Origin: Acidobacteriota bacterium
Lineage (GTDB): Bacteria > Acidobacteriota > Vicinamibacteria > Vicinamibacterales > UBA2999
DNA length: 64,000 nucleotides
Reading direction: 5' to 3'
NCBI GenBank assembly: GCA_018000455.1
Contig: JAGNJW010000006.1
Span: 142,873 to 206,872, forward strand
The position numbers and the translations under genes were made by a program. Shown piece after piece: positions 35,991 to 46,826 of this stretch (position 1 is the first letter of the stretch; each line of letters begins with the position of its first letter). The notes under the pieces are model-generated. The model was not told where the DNA came from. It did no database searches and was given only the letters and a program-made list of their open reading frames with translations.

Positions 35991-36494
35991 ATGTTCGAGC
36001 TCAAGCGGCTGTCGGCGCCGGCCATCCCCGGCGCACTCGCCAAGGCGGAGCGGTACCGGCTGCTCAACGAGCCGGAACAGGCGAGAAGCATCTGCGAGGA
36101 CATTCTGGTCGCCGAGCCCGGCAACCGGGCGGCCAAGACCATCCTGCTCCTGTCGCTGACCGACATGTTTCCCGACCAGGAAGCCGGCGCCCTGTCGCGT
36201 GCCCAGCAACTGGTCGGGACCTTCGAGGCCGAGTACGACCGGCTCTACTACGCGGGGTTGATCGCCGAGCGGCGTGCCCGGGCGCTCCTGCGGCGCGCCG
36301 GTCACGGCCGGACGCTGACGGCCGGCGAGCTCTTGCGGGAGGCCATGCAGGCCTACGAACGCGCCGAGGCGATGAAGCCGGCCGACAACGACGATGCGCT
36401 GCTCAGGTGGAACGCGTGTGCGCGCCTGTGCGACGCGCAGCCAGAGTTGATGGTGACCGACGACGTCCCGTCGACGCCCGTGATGCTCGAGTAG
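35991..36494 (+). CDS. TPR-like helical protein of unknown function
   Basis: 167 residues, all helical. Two TPR-like motifs are visible (LAKAERYRLLNEPEQARSIC and LLREAMQAYERAEAMKPADN). There is no signal peptide, membrane helix or catalytic motif. A strong Shine-Dalgarno (GGAGGGAG) precedes the ATG. Its position 29 nt after the first succinate dehydrogenase operon suggests co-transcription, possibly as an assembly or scaffolding factor; that role is only inferred from position. Confidence 0.65.
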   Translation: MFELKRLSAPAIPGALAKAERYRLLNEPEQARSICEDILVAEPGNRAAKTILLLSLTDMFPDQEAGALSRAQQLVGTFEAEYDRLYYAGLIAERRARALLRRAGHGRTLTAGELLREAMQAYERAEAMKPADNDDALLRWNACARLCDAQPELMVTDDVPSTPVMLE

Positions 36495-36528
36495 GCGGCG
36501 GCAGGAACCCGCAAGGAAGGCGGACGGC

Positions 36529-37653
36529 ATGCGTGGCGTGAGAGCGAGCGTCGGACTACTCGTGATGTCGGTCGCAGTGGCGCCGGGAACCGCCCGGGAA
36601 CAGGCGCCGCCCTCGGCGCGCGCCGACCAGGTCATCCTCGTGACGGTCGATGGCGCGCGCTGGCAAGACATCTTCGGCGGCATCGACCTCGACATCCTGC
36701 GTAGCACGAGCGGCGAAACGCCGGTCGAGGAGACCGACACCTATCGGCGCTTCTGGGCGCCCACGCCCCGCGAACGGCGGGCCAAGGTGATGCCGTTCCT
36801 ATGGAATCGTCTGGTGGCCCAAGAGGGGGTCATGCTCGGCAACCGCGCCATCGGCAGCCGCATGCAGGTGGCCAACCGACACAGGTTCTCCTATCCCGGT
36901 TACAGCGAACTGCTGACCGGCCTACCGCACGACGACGTCATCGACAGCAACGACAACAAGCGCTACCCGTTCCTCACCGTGCTCGAGTGGCTGCGCCAGG
37001 ATCTGGCCTGGCCGGCGACCGGCGTGGCGGCGTTCGGCTCGTGGGAGACCTTCAACTACATCGCCGAGCGCGAGGAGGGCGCCATCACGATCAACGCCGG
37101 CTTCGAGGCCTTCGACCATCCCGACCCGGTCATTCGCACGCTGAGCGAACTGCAGTTCCTCACGCCCAATGGGTTCCACGGCGCTCGCCACGACATCTAC
37201 ACGTTCCGGTTCGGACTCGCGCACCTGATGACCGCACGGCCGCGCGTCGTCTACTTCGCCTTCGACGAGACCGACGACTGGGCCCACCTCAAGCGCTACG
37301 ATCTCGTGCTCGACGCCCTGCACCGTACCGACGCGCAGCTCGAGCAGCTGTGGACGTGGCTACAGGCCGATCCGCAGTACGCCGGCAAGACGACGCTCGT
37401 CCTCACCGTCGACCACGGGCGCGGCCGCACGGCTAGAGACTGGAGTGACCACGGGGCCGAGGTCGTCGGCGCCGAGGAGACCTGGCTGGGCTGTTTTGGC
37501 CCGACGGTGACGGCACGGGGCGAGTCGACCGACGCGGGGCCGTTCCATCAGCGCCAGATCGCCGGCACCATGGCCGCCATCCTCGGACGCGACTTCCAGA
37601 AGGCCGTGCCAGGCGCCGCCGTGCCGCTGGCCGCCTGCGCCGGTGGCCGTTGA
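36529..37653 (+). CDS. Exported alkaline phosphatase-superfamily hydrolase
   Basis: 374 residues with a signal peptide (VGLLVMSVAVAPGTARE). Metal and nucleophile motifs of the alkaline phosphatase/phosphodiesterase superfamily are visible: VTVDGARWQDIFGG (first metal Asp), FSYPGYSELLTG (nucleophile Ser or Thr region), YFAFDETDDWAH (Asp/His) and VDHGRGRT...DWSDHG (Asp-His and His). It probably hydrolyses a phosphate, phosphonate or sulfate ester outside the cytoplasm; the substrate is unknown. It starts 34 nt after the TPR gene, within or just after the sdh unit. Confidence 0.82.
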   Translation: MRGVRASVGLLVMSVAVAPGTAREQAPPSARADQVILVTVDGARWQDIFGGIDLDILRSTSGETPVEETDTYRRFWAPTPRERRAKVMPFLWNRLVAQEGVMLGNRAIGSRMQVANRHRFSYPGYSELLTGLPHDDVIDSNDNKRYPFLTVLEWLRQDLAWPATGVAAFGSWETFNYIAEREEGAITINAGFEAFDHPDPVIRTLSELQFLTPNGFHGARHDIYTFRFGLAHLMTARPRVVYFAFDETDDWAHLKRYDLVLDALHRTDAQLEQLWTWLQADPQYAGKTTLVLTVDHGRGRTARDWSDHGAEVVGAEETWLGCFGPTVTARGESTDAGPFHQRQIAGTMAAILGRDFQKAVPGAAVPLAACAGGR

Positions 37654-37722
37654 CCGAGCCTCGCAGACCGGCTCTTGCCAGCCGTCAGTACCGCCGCCGC
37701 CGGCATTGCGCAGCCGCCGTGC

Positions 37723-37728
37723 TAGTGT
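37723..37728 (+). promoter_or_regulatory. -10-like element (TAGTGT) before the aldehyde dehydrogenase
   Basis: TAGTGT ends 9 nt before the ATG at 37738; a second AT-rich group (CATATC) lies between. Confidence 0.35.
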
Positions 37729-37737
37729 CATATCCGT

Positions 37738-39207
37738 ATGCACACCGGCTCCTACGTCAATGGCACCTGGTACCACCCCGCCTCGAACGAGATCGCGCAG
37801 AACATCAACCCGGCCGACACCTCCGACGTCATCGCTGAGTTCCCGCTGGCCACCTCCGCCGATGTCGACCTCGCCATCGACGCCGCGAAGGCCGCGTGGA
37901 CGAGCTGGCGCAAGACGCCCGGGCCCGAGCGCGGGCGCGTGCTGTGGCGGGCCGCCGAGATCGCGCGTCGGCGGGCCGACGAGATCGCCCGCACGCTGAC
38001 GCGCGAAGAAGGCAAGGTGCTCAGGGAAGCCAAGGGCGAGGTCACCAAGGGCATCTCGCTGCTCGAGTACTACGCCGGCGAGGGCTTCCGCATGCACGGC
38101 CGGACGCTGCCGTCGGAAGCACGCGACACCTTCGCCTACACGTTACGCCAACCGCTCGGCGTCGTCGGGCTGATCGCGCCGTGGAACTTCCCGTGGGCGA
38201 TTCCGGTGTGGAAGTCGGCGCCAGCCCTCGTGGCGGGCAACTGCGTGGTGTTCAAGCCGTCGGAGCTCGTGCCCGCCACGGCCGCCCTCCTGACCGAGAT
38301 TTACGAAGAGGCCGGCCTGCCGCCCGGGGTCTTCAACATGGTGGTCGGCAGCGGGCCCGAGGTGGGCGAGGCCATGGTGCAGGCGAGGGCGCTCAGGGCC
38401 ATCTCGTTCACCGGCTCGAACAAGGTTGGCGGCGAGCTCTACGTCAAGGCGGCCAGACGCGGCGCCAAGGTGACGTGCGAGATGGGCGGCAAGAACGCCG
38501 TCATCGTGATGCCAGACGCCGATCTCGACAAGGCGGCCGCCGCCATTCACGGCGGCGCCTTCGGCTCGACGGGGCAGCGCTGCACGGCGACCTCGCGCAT
38601 CATCGCCCATCCCGACATCAAGCAGGCGCTGGTCGACCGGTTGGTGGCATCGGCCGCGAAGATCAAGGTCGGGCCGGGCCTCGACGAGTCGATGGACATG
38701 GGCCCGTCGATCGCCGACAAGCAATGGCAGACGGTGATGCAATACATCGACGTCGGCCGGCGCGAAGGCGCGCGCCTGCTCACCGGCGGCACGCGGCCCG
38801 ATCACCTGGCGCACGGCTACTTCATCGCGCCCACGATCTTCGACGACGTCGACCCCGGCATGCGGATCTTCAAGGAGGAGATCTTCGGGCCGGTGCTCTC
38901 GGTGGCCACCGCGACGTCGCTCGAAGAGGCGCTGGCCAAGGCCAATGATGTCGAGTACGGACTCACCACCTCGATCTTCACTCAGGACATCAACACCGTG
39001 ATGCGGTTCGTCGAGGACGTGGAGGTGGGCATGGTGCACGTCAACGAACCCACCGTCGGCGGCGAAGCGCAGCTGCCCTTTGGCGGCACGAAATCCACGG
39101 GCGTCGGCGAACGCGAGATGGCCGAAGAAGGGCTGAACTTCTTCACCGACATCAAGACGGTGTTCGTGAACTACGGCGGCCAGGCCGATCGGGCACTGAC
39201 GCGGTGA
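37738..39207 (+). CDS. NAD(P)-dependent aldehyde dehydrogenase, ketoglutarate/succinate semialdehyde type
   Basis: 489 residues, standard ALDH length. It has the cofactor-binding [19 protein letters not shown] and [12 protein letters not shown], the general base E248 ([11 protein letters not shown]) and nucleophile C282 ([11 protein letters not shown]). The C-terminal signature [20 protein letters not shown] resembles alpha-ketoglutaric semialdehyde dehydrogenases and related semialdehyde enzymes, producing 2-oxoglutarate or succinate. It sits between two succinate dehydrogenase operons, which fits a feed into the TCA cycle (inferred). Cytoplasmic; no signal. Confidence 0.88.
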   Translation: MHTGSYVNGTWYHPASNEIAQNINPADTSDVIAEFPLATSADVDLAIDAAKAAWTSWRKTPGPERGRVLWRAAEIARRRADEIARTLTREEGKVLREAKGEVTKGISLLEYYAGEGFRMHGRTLPSEARDTFAYTLRQPLGVVGLIAPWNFPWAIPVWKSAPALVAGNCVVFKPSELVPATAALLTEIYEEAGLPPGVFNMVVGSGPEVGEAMVQARALRAISFTGSNKVGGELYVKAARRGAKVTCEMGGKNAVIVMPDADLDKAAAAIHGGAFGSTGQRCTATSRIIAHPDIKQALVDRLVASAAKIKVGPGLDESMDMGPSIADKQWQTVMQYIDVGRREGARLLTGGTRPDHLAHGYFIAPTIFDDVDPGMRIFKEEIFGPVLSVATATSLEEALAKANDVEYGLTTSIFTQDINTVMRFVEDVEVGMVHVNEPTVGGEAQLPFGGTKSTGVGEREMAEEGLNFFTDIKTVFVNYGGQADRALTR

Positions 39208-39258
39208 CGCCGGCCATCGCCGAGTCGGTCACGCCGGCCCTGGACACGCCGGTTGTCG

Positions 39259-39264
39259 TACAAT
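39259..39264 (+). promoter_or_regulatory. -10-like element (TACAAT) before the second sdh operon
   Basis: Consensus-like TACAAT, 19 nt before the ATG at 39284. Confidence 0.5.
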
Positions 39265-39283
39265 CATCGGCTGAGCATCTTGC

Positions 39284-39960
39284 ATGAAACTTCTTCAGGC
39301 GGCCTCGACCTCGATCGGATCGAAAATTCTCATCGCCCTCACGGGACTGGCCCTGGCGATCTTCCTGGTCGGCCACCTGGCAGGCAACCTGCTCTTCCTC
39401 GCCGGTCCTGACGCCTTCAACCACTACGGCCACACCATGGTGAGCAATCCGCTCATCTACGTGGCCGAGGCGGGTCTCATCGCCGTGTTCCTGCTGCACC
39501 TCGGCAAGGCCGTGGCGGGCTTCCTGGCGAACAAGGCCGCGCGGCCGCAGGGCTATGCCGCGAAGAAGTGGGTCAAGACGAAGAACTCGGCCAGCCGCAA
39601 GTCGCTGGCCTCGACGACCATGATCGTCACCGGGTCGATCACGCTCCTGTTCGTCGTCTCGCACCTGCTGACCTTCAAGTTCGGGACCTACTACGAGACG
39701 CCGACGGGCATCCGCGACCTCTATCGCCTGCAGCTCGAGATCTTCACCAACCCCGGTTACGTCGCCTTCTACCTCGTGGCCATGGGCGTCATCTTCTTCC
39801 ACCTGTGGCACGGCCTGTCGAGTGCCGCGCAGTCGCTCGGCATCGACCATCCGAACTGGACGCCGCGCATCCTCGGGCTGGGCAAGGTCGCCACGGTCGC
39901 GATCGCGGGCGGTTTCTTCCTCCTTCCGATTGCCACCTATCTCATTTCGCGGGGCGCGCG

Positions 39961-39964
<4 letters not shown>
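39284..39964 (+). CDS. sdhC: Succinate dehydrogenase cytochrome b558 subunit
   Basis: 226 residues with five membrane helices, the single-anchor cytochrome b558 type found in Bacillus, Bacteroidetes and epsilonproteobacteria. Histidines in the helices ([47 protein letters not shown]) include the ligands of two b haems. It transfers electrons between the iron-sulfur subunit and quinone. The stop overlaps sdhA (ATGA). This anchor is unrelated in sequence to the one at 32598. Confidence 0.92.
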
Positions 39965-41874
<1,910 letters not shown>

Positions 41875-41882
41875 GGTTTTCA

Positions 41883-42632
41883 ATGTCAATGACCGTCACG
41901 CTGAAGGTCTGGCGCCAGGCCAACTCCACCGCCCTGGGGCGGTTCGAGACCTACACCGCGAAGAACGTCCTGCCCGACATGTCGTTCCTGGAGATGCTCG
42001 ACCTCGTGAACGACGACCTCACCAGGGAGGGCAAGGATCCGATCGCATTCGACTCCGACTGCCGCGAGGGGATCTGCGGCAGCTGCGGACTCGTCATCGA
42101 CGGCATCCCGCACGGGCCGGATTCGGGTGCCGCGACCTGCCAGGTGCACATGCGGCGCTTCCGGACCGGCGACACGATCACCATCGAGCCCTTTCGCGCC
42201 AAATCGTTCCCGGTGCTGAAGGATCTGGTGGTCGACCGAAGCGCTCTCGATCGCATCATCGCGGCCGGCGGCTACGTGTCGATGAACGTCGGCGGCGCGC
42301 CCGACGGCAACAGCATTCCGATCGCCAAGGACATCGCGGATCTCGCGATGGACAACGCGCAGTGCATCGGCTGCGGCGCCTGTGTGGCGGCCTGCAAGAA
42401 CGCTGCGGCACACCTCTTCACGTCGGCCAAGCTCAGTCACCTGGGTGTCCTGCCGCAGGGCGAACCCGAGCGCCTGCGGCGGACCGAACGGATGGTGGTG
42501 CAGATGGACAGCGAAGGCTTCGGCAGCTGCTCCAACGAAGGGGAGTGTGAGGCGGTGTGCCCGAAGGGCATCTCGATTGCGAGCATTGCGCGGATGAACC
42601 GCGACTTCCTGAAGGCAGCGCTCAGCCGCTAG
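41883..42632 (+). CDS. sdhB: Succinate dehydrogenase iron-sulfur subunit, b558 type
   Basis: 249 residues. [2Fe-2S] ligands in [15 protein letters not shown]...C, then [13 protein letters not shown] and [15 protein letters not shown] for the remaining clusters. It starts at ATG 41883 (an in-frame ATG at 41889 is also possible), 8 nt after sdhA, closing the sdhCAB operon. The palindromic block at 42680 begins 47 nt after its stop. Confidence 0.93.
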   Translation: MSMTVTLKVWRQANSTALGRFETYTAKNVLPDMSFLEMLDLVNDDLTREGKDPIAFDSDCREGICGSCGLVIDGIPHGPDSGAATCQVHMRRFRTGDTITIEPFRAKSFPVLKDLVVDRSALDRIIAAGGYVSMNVGGAPDGNSIPIAKDIADLAMDNAQCIGCGACVAACKNAAAHLFTSAKLSHLGVLPQGEPERLRRTERMVVQMDSEGFGSCSNEGECEAVCPKGISIASIARMNRDFLKAALSR

Positions 42633-42679
42633 CGCCGCGGGGACCCTCCGAACGCGGCGTTGAGTCGATGAGGGCTGAG

Positions 42680-42839
42680 GCGCAGGGGGCGGCCGCGGCA
42701 TCGTCCTCCGCCTCCCCTTCGCTCCGGCATGCCGGGTCGACTCCGGCGCGCGCACAACGACACTGTCCACATGGAGGACCGGCAGGGCTGCCGGTGCTAA
42801 GAGGTCGGCGTCGAACGACGCCGTAGTCGCCCCCTGCGC
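42680..42839. repeat. Palindrome-rich 160-nt block closed by a 12-bp inverted repeat
   Basis: Outer arms 42680-42691 (GCGCAGGGGGCG) and 42828-42839 (CGCCCCCTGCGC) are perfectly complementary and extend inward by one G-U and one C-G pair. Inside are four further hairpins: CCGGCATGCCGG (42724-42735), TCCACATGGA (42766-42775), ACCGGCAGGGCTGCCGGT (42778-42795) and CGGCGTCGAACGACGCCG (42806-42823). No credible protein is encoded. It could be a folded RNA, the 3' structure of the sdh mRNA, or a small element with terminal inverted repeats. I could not match it to a named riboswitch or RNA. Confidence 0.6.
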
Positions 42840-42903
42840 GGCGTCCTCGTGCGATTCACAGTGTGAGTCCCGGTAGGGATCAGCCTCATGCCGGTGGTGG
42901 GCG

Positions 42904-42909
42904 TAGAAT
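42904..42909 (+). promoter_or_regulatory. -10-like element (TAGAAT) before the glycosidase gene
   Basis: TAGAAT ends 6 nt before the GTG at 42916 (4 nt before an alternative GTG at 42914 in another frame), which predicts a leaderless transcript. Confidence 0.5.
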
Positions 42910-42915
42910 TCCGGT

Positions 42916-44664
42916 GTGCGTCGCCCGCGGTTCACGTTGCTCGTCCTGCTCCTGCTGGCTCTTGGCCCCGCGGCCGCGCCAGCGCAGACGCCGACGGGCG
43001 GTGTCGCCGCCCGCCTGTCAGCGCTCGTGACCGGACCCGAGGGCTATCGTGTGGGGCCGATCGGGCTCACGGCGGGGGAGCGCAATATCGCGGCGCTCGA
43101 GCCCTCACTGCCGGTGCTGTCGACGCAGCCACGCATCGCGCTCGTCGGCGGGGTCGATGGCTCCGGCGACGGCACCCGCGTCGTGCTCGACCTCGTGACG
43201 TGGCGGCTCAACGACACGTCGATCGTCAGGAATCGCCGGCGCTGGCAGGTCGCGGCCGTGCCGTGCGCACTGCCCGACCGCTGCGACCCTGTCGCGGGCG
43301 CCCCGGCCGCCTCGCCTCAGGCGGCACCGACGTTTCCTCCCGAAAATGGGTTCTTCGACGCGCCGGACCTCCGGGAAGCGCGCTACCTCTGGCGCTGGAT
43401 CACGATGCTCGGGCCCGACCTCGTCATCGAGGTCAGGCACGGCGACACGCTCGAATGGCGCGCCAACGCGCTGGCCCGCGCGCGAGTGCCCCGAAGCGCT
43501 GAGGCCGCACCAGGCTCGCTGGCCGGCGCACTCGGCCTTGGTGCGCCCGGGGGCCTTGCCCCGGTCGCGGCTCTGCAGGTCAGCGGGCCGCCGGCCGAGG
43601 TGACGCGCGCCCTGCGCGAGTTCCTCGACGGCCCGCCGACGCCGTCGCCATCGCCGCTCAACCGGCTGCTCGTCGCTCGACAGGTGCGCTCGCCGCTCGA
43701 CATCGCGCGCATGCTGGCGCTGCGCTATCCCGCGTCGCCCATCATGAGCTACATCCCGGCGCTGTCGTGGAGTGGCGCGATGCGGCTCACGGCGTTTACC
43801 GGAGACCTGCAGTATCGCGATCGCGCCGTGGCGCAGATGACGCCGTTTCTGTCTGGTGAGAAGCCCGCCATGGCCGAGCCGTTCCTGCTCACGAGTCTGG
43901 CCGGCCATCAGGCCTTCTTCGATCTGGCGGAGGCGACCGGCAATGCGAATGCCGACGCCCTGGCCACGAAGGCGGCCGACGCCATGTTGGGCACCGGGCC
44001 GGAGGAGATCGTCAAGTACGCCACGTCGTGGACCGACGACATGTTCATGGCCACGTCCGTGCTCGCGCGTGCCGCCAGGCGCACCGGCGACGCCAGGTAC
44101 GCCGCGGCCGTCGCCCGGTTGCTGACGTCCTACGCGGCGCGGCTCCAACGAGACGATCGTCTGTTCATCCACGCCGGCAGCGGTCCCCATGCCTGGGGAC
44201 GCGGCAACGGCTTTGCCGCGTTCGGCCTGATGGAAGCGCTCACGTACCTGCCGGCCACGTGGGTCGCGCGCCCGCAGGTGCTCGAGAGCTTCCGCCGGCT
44301 GATGGACGGCATGCGTCGGCACCAGGCGGCCGATGGCTCGTGGCATCAGGTCGTCGACGAGCACGGCACCTACCGGGAGTTCACGGTCACCGCGATGGTG
44401 GTGGCGGCCATGGCGCGCGGTCTCAGGCTGGGGTGGCTCGATCGCAGTTTCGATGAAGTCGTCGAGCGCGGCTGGCGCGCCGTGCAGATCCGCATCTCAG
44501 AAACCGGCGATCTGGTCGACGTGTGCACCGGCACCGGCGCCGGCAGGAACGCCACCCGCGAGTACTATCTCACCCGTCCGGCCATTTTCGGCCCCGACGA
44601 CCGCGGCGGGGCGATGGCGCTCACGGCCGCACTCGAGATCCACGCGCTTCGCGCGCCCAGGTAG
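42916..44664 (+). CDS. Secreted GH88/GH105-like glycosidase with an N-terminal carboxypeptidase-like domain
   Basis: 582 residues with a signal peptide (FTLLVLLLLALGPAAAPAQT). Residues ~30-190 resemble the start of an M14 carboxypeptidase fold (RIALVGGVDGSGDG, then LREARYLWRWITMLGPDLVI), but the HxxE zinc motif is replaced by GGVDGSGD, so this part is probably inactive. Residues ~255-575 form an alpha/alpha barrel of the unsaturated glucuronyl or rhamnogalacturonyl hydrolase type: YATSWTDDMFMATSV, GPHAWGRGNGFAAFGLM, DGSWHQVVDEHGTYREFTVT and GAGRNATREYY. It probably cleaves unsaturated uronic acid ends released by polysaccharide lyases. The beta-lactamase-like gene follows by 11 nt. Confidence 0.82.
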   Translation: MRRPRFTLLVLLLLALGPAAAPAQTPTGGVAARLSALVTGPEGYRVGPIGLTAGERNIAALEPSLPVLSTQPRIALVGGVDGSGDGTRVVLDLVTWRLNDTSIVRNRRRWQVAAVPCALPDRCDPVAGAPAASPQAAPTFPPENGFFDAPDLREARYLWRWITMLGPDLVIEVRHGDTLEWRANALARARVPRSAEAAPGSLAGALGLGAPGGLAPVAALQVSGPPAEVTRALREFLDGPPTPSPSPLNRLLVARQVRSPLDIARMLALRYPASPIMSYIPALSWSGAMRLTAFTGDLQYRDRAVAQMTPFLSGEKPAMAEPFLLTSLAGHQAFFDLAEATGNANADALATKAADAMLGTGPEEIVKYATSWTDDMFMATSVLARAARRTGDARYAAAVARLLTSYAARLQRDDRLFIHAGSGPHAWGRGNGFAAFGLMEALTYLPATWVARPQVLESFRRLMDGMRRHQAADGSWHQVVDEHGTYREFTVTAMVVAAMARGLRLGWLDRSFDEVVERGWRAVQIRISETGDLVDVCTGTGAGRNATREYYLTRPAIFGPDDRGGAMALTAALEIHALRAPR

Positions 44665-44675
44665 GAGGCCAGTCC

Positions 44676-45617
44676 ATGCGCTATGCCCTTGCTCTCGCCC
44701 TGGCGGCCACCGCCGCGGCCTGCACCGCGCAGGCCCCGACGAGGCCCGAGGATTCGGCGGCGTCGGGCGCTCCCGCCTCGTTGCAGGCCCTGCTCGAGAG
44801 CGAGCTGTCAACGATTCCGGCCACAGCCGGAATCTGGGTGAAGCACCTCGCCACTGGCGAAGAAGGCGCCGTCAACGCCGATCAGGTCTTCAACAGCGCC
44901 AGTGTCATCAAGATTCCGGTCGCAGCGCAGGCCCTCGAGATGGCGGATGCCGGCACGCTCTCGCTCGCCACTCGACTCACGCTCGGTGCCGACGACGTTC
45001 GTGGCGGCTCGGGCGTCTTCCGCTACCACGATCCCGGCCTGCAGCCGACGCTGCGCGACGTGCTGCTGCAGATGATCATCACGAGCGATAACACCGCCAC
45101 CGATCTCGCCATCGCGCAGGTTGGTGGCGTGGCGTCGGTGAACGCCTGGATCACCGCGAAGGGCTATGCCGACGGCATGAAGCTCACGCAGACCACCGGT
45201 GAGTTGTTCGCGAAGTACGCCGCGCTGACGCCCGCCGACGACCGCAACGCCAGGACGACCGGCGACACGGCCTACTGGCTCGGCGAGCTCACCCCGCGCG
45301 CCACCGGCCGGATGCTCGAAGCCATCGAGAGGCGCGAGCTGCCATCGAAATCCGGCGCCGACGAGCTGTTGCGCCTGCTCAAGGCGCAGCAATCGGGGGC
45401 ACGCCGGCTGCCGCACTTCCTGCCGCCAGGGGTGAGTGTCGCCCACAAGACCGGCGACTTCCCGCCGGTGCTCGCCAACGACGCCGGCATCGTCTACGCC
45501 ACGTCGGGCCCGATCGTCGTCTCGTTCTTCCTGAATGCGATCACCGAGCCGTACGGCGAGGCCGAAGACCGCATGGGACGCATCACCCAGACCATCGTGC
45601 GCTACTTCGACCACTAG
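44676..45617 (+). CDS. Class A beta-lactamase-like serine hydrolase, lipoprotein
   Basis: 313 residues. A short leader ends in a lipobox (TAAAC, Cys 16). Class A elements are in order: S76-V-I-K79 (nucleophile and lysine), S137-D-N139 and K258-T-G260. The omega-loop ExxLN expected about 36 residues after SDN is not recognisable (the region reads QTTGELFAKYA), so penicillinase activity is doubtful and it may be a related hydrolase or D,D-peptidase-like enzyme. A GGAGG ribosome site precedes the ATG. It is probably co-transcribed with the upstream glycosidase. Confidence 0.85.
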   Translation: MRYALALALAATAAACTAQAPTRPEDSAASGAPASLQALLESELSTIPATAGIWVKHLATGEEGAVNADQVFNSASVIKIPVAAQALEMADAGTLSLATRLTLGADDVRGGSGVFRYHDPGLQPTLRDVLLQMIITSDNTATDLAIAQVGGVASVNAWITAKGYADGMKLTQTTGELFAKYAALTPADDRNARTTGDTAYWLGELTPRATGRMLEAIERRELPSKSGADELLRLLKAQQSGARRLPHFLPPGVSVAHKTGDFPPVLANDAGIVYATSGPIVVSFFLNAITEPYGEAEDRMGRITQTIVRYFDH

Positions 45618-45673
45618 GGTTTTTCGCGGGCCAGGCGCGCATCGCGGCGTCCGACAGGTTAGGCTGTAGGGAT

Positions 45674-46777
45674 ATGTCCGATTCGTGCCTCGTCCGCTCC
45701 GCTGGTCGCTTCCGTTCGTTCTTCGTCGTCGGCCTGGTCGCACTCGCGACGGCGTCCGGCGCCTGCAACGCCAAGCCCGGCAGCGGCCCCGCGCCGTCAT
45801 CCGATGCGTGGGCGGTCGTCGATGGCCGCGAGATCAAGCGCGACGACGTCGAGAAGGCCTACCGTCGTGCCGTGCAGTCGCAGTCGGCGCCGTCGGACGA
45901 AGAGGCGCTCACCGCGAAGCTGAACCTGCTGAACGAGATGATCGTGCAGGACATCCTCATCGCCAAGGCGGTAAGCCTCAAGATCGAAGTGCCCGAGGCC
46001 GAGCTCAACTCGGCCTACGAGGAGGGCAAGCAGGAAGTGCCGCCGGCGCAGTTCCAGCAGGAACTGGCGCGCCGCCAGATCACCGAGGCCGACATGAGGG
46101 AGGGACTGCGGCGCGAATTGCTCGTGCAGAAGCTCCTCGAGCGGGAGGTCTCGGCGAAGGCGTCGGTGACCGACCAGGAGATCGCCGACTTCTACAACGC
46201 CAACAAGGCGCAGTTCAACTTCCCGGAAGAGGCCTACCACCTGGCGCAGATCGTCGTCACGCCGGGGCCCGACCAGGAGCTGAACAACCGGAGTGGCAAC
46301 GACGCCACCACACCCGAAGAAGCTACCGAGAAGGCCCAGATGCTGATGGAGCGCCTCAAGGGCGGGGCGCCCTTTGCCGACCTGGCGCGCGATTTCTCCG
46401 AAGACCCGCAGTCGGCACCCCGAGGCGGGGATCTCGGTTTCATTCCCGTGTCGGCGCTGAAGGAGGCGCCGGCGCCGCTGCGCGACTCGGTGCTCAAAGC
46501 GACGCCCGGCACCGTCAGTGCCGTGAGCGTCGGCGGCGCGCACTCGATCGTGCTGCTGGTGGCCAAGGAGGCCGCCGGCCAGCGCGACCTCACGACGCCG
46601 AACGTCCGCGACGGCATCTCCGCCACCCTCAAGGGCCGCAAGGAAGCGCTGCTGCGCACCGCTTATCTCACCACCGCCCGCAGCGACGCCACGGTCGTGA
46701 ACGTGATCGCCCGCCGCGTGCTCGAGTCGCCCGGGCAGCTGCCGACGTTGATGCCGAAGGCGCCGGGCACGCCCTAG
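45674..46777 (+). CDS. Parvulin-type peptidyl-prolyl isomerase lipoprotein (SurA/PrsA-like)
   Basis: 367 residues. The signal ends in ATASGAC (lipid Cys 31). A SurA-type helical chaperone region (about 45-185) is followed by a rotamase domain (about 195-300) with HLAQIVVTPGP, FADLARDFSEDPQSAPRGGD and LGFIPVSAL, the parvulin signature. It should help fold proteins outside the inner membrane, fitting the many exported proteins encoded nearby. A TAGGCT hexamer lies 8 nt before the ATG. Confidence 0.88.
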   Translation: MSDSCLVRSAGRFRSFFVVGLVALATASGACNAKPGSGPAPSSDAWAVVDGREIKRDDVEKAYRRAVQSQSAPSDEEALTAKLNLLNEMIVQDILIAKAVSLKIEVPEAELNSAYEEGKQEVPPAQFQQELARRQITEADMREGLRRELLVQKLLEREVSAKASVTDQEIADFYNANKAQFNFPEEAYHLAQIVVTPGPDQELNNRSGNDATTPEEATEKAQMLMERLKGGAPFADLARDFSEDPQSAPRGGDLGFIPVSALKEAPAPLRDSVLKATPGTVSAVSVGGAHSIVLLVAKEAAGQRDLTTPNVRDGISATLKGRKEALLRTAYLTTARSDATVVNVIARRVLESPGQLPTLMPKAPGTP

Positions 46778-46812
46778 CCCCCTAGCCCCTCCCGTCCGCG
46801 TGCGTGGCCCGC

Positions 46813-46818
46813 TACACT
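46813..46818 (+). promoter_or_regulatory. -10-like element (TACACT) before the M14 peptidase
   Basis: TACACT ends 8 nt before the ATG at 46827. It lies inside the extra codons of a longer in-frame GTG start (46800), which argues against that start. Confidence 0.45.
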
Positions 46819-46826
46819 ATCGGGCC

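Noticed and set aside
42680..42839. Simple Rho-independent terminator for sdhCAB
   Set aside because: The block is far longer than a terminator, has several separate palindromes and a distant closing stem, and lacks any T-tract.
42750..42900. Cobalamin or other known riboswitch upstream of the glycosidase gene
   Set aside because: A few B12-box-like letters occur, but the conserved core order is not present on either strand, and the downstream gene is unrelated to cobalamin.
46800..46826. GTG at 46800 as the start of the M14 peptidase
   Set aside because: It would put nine extra codons before the signal peptide and overlap the TACACT box; ATG 46827 gives a normal signal peptide.
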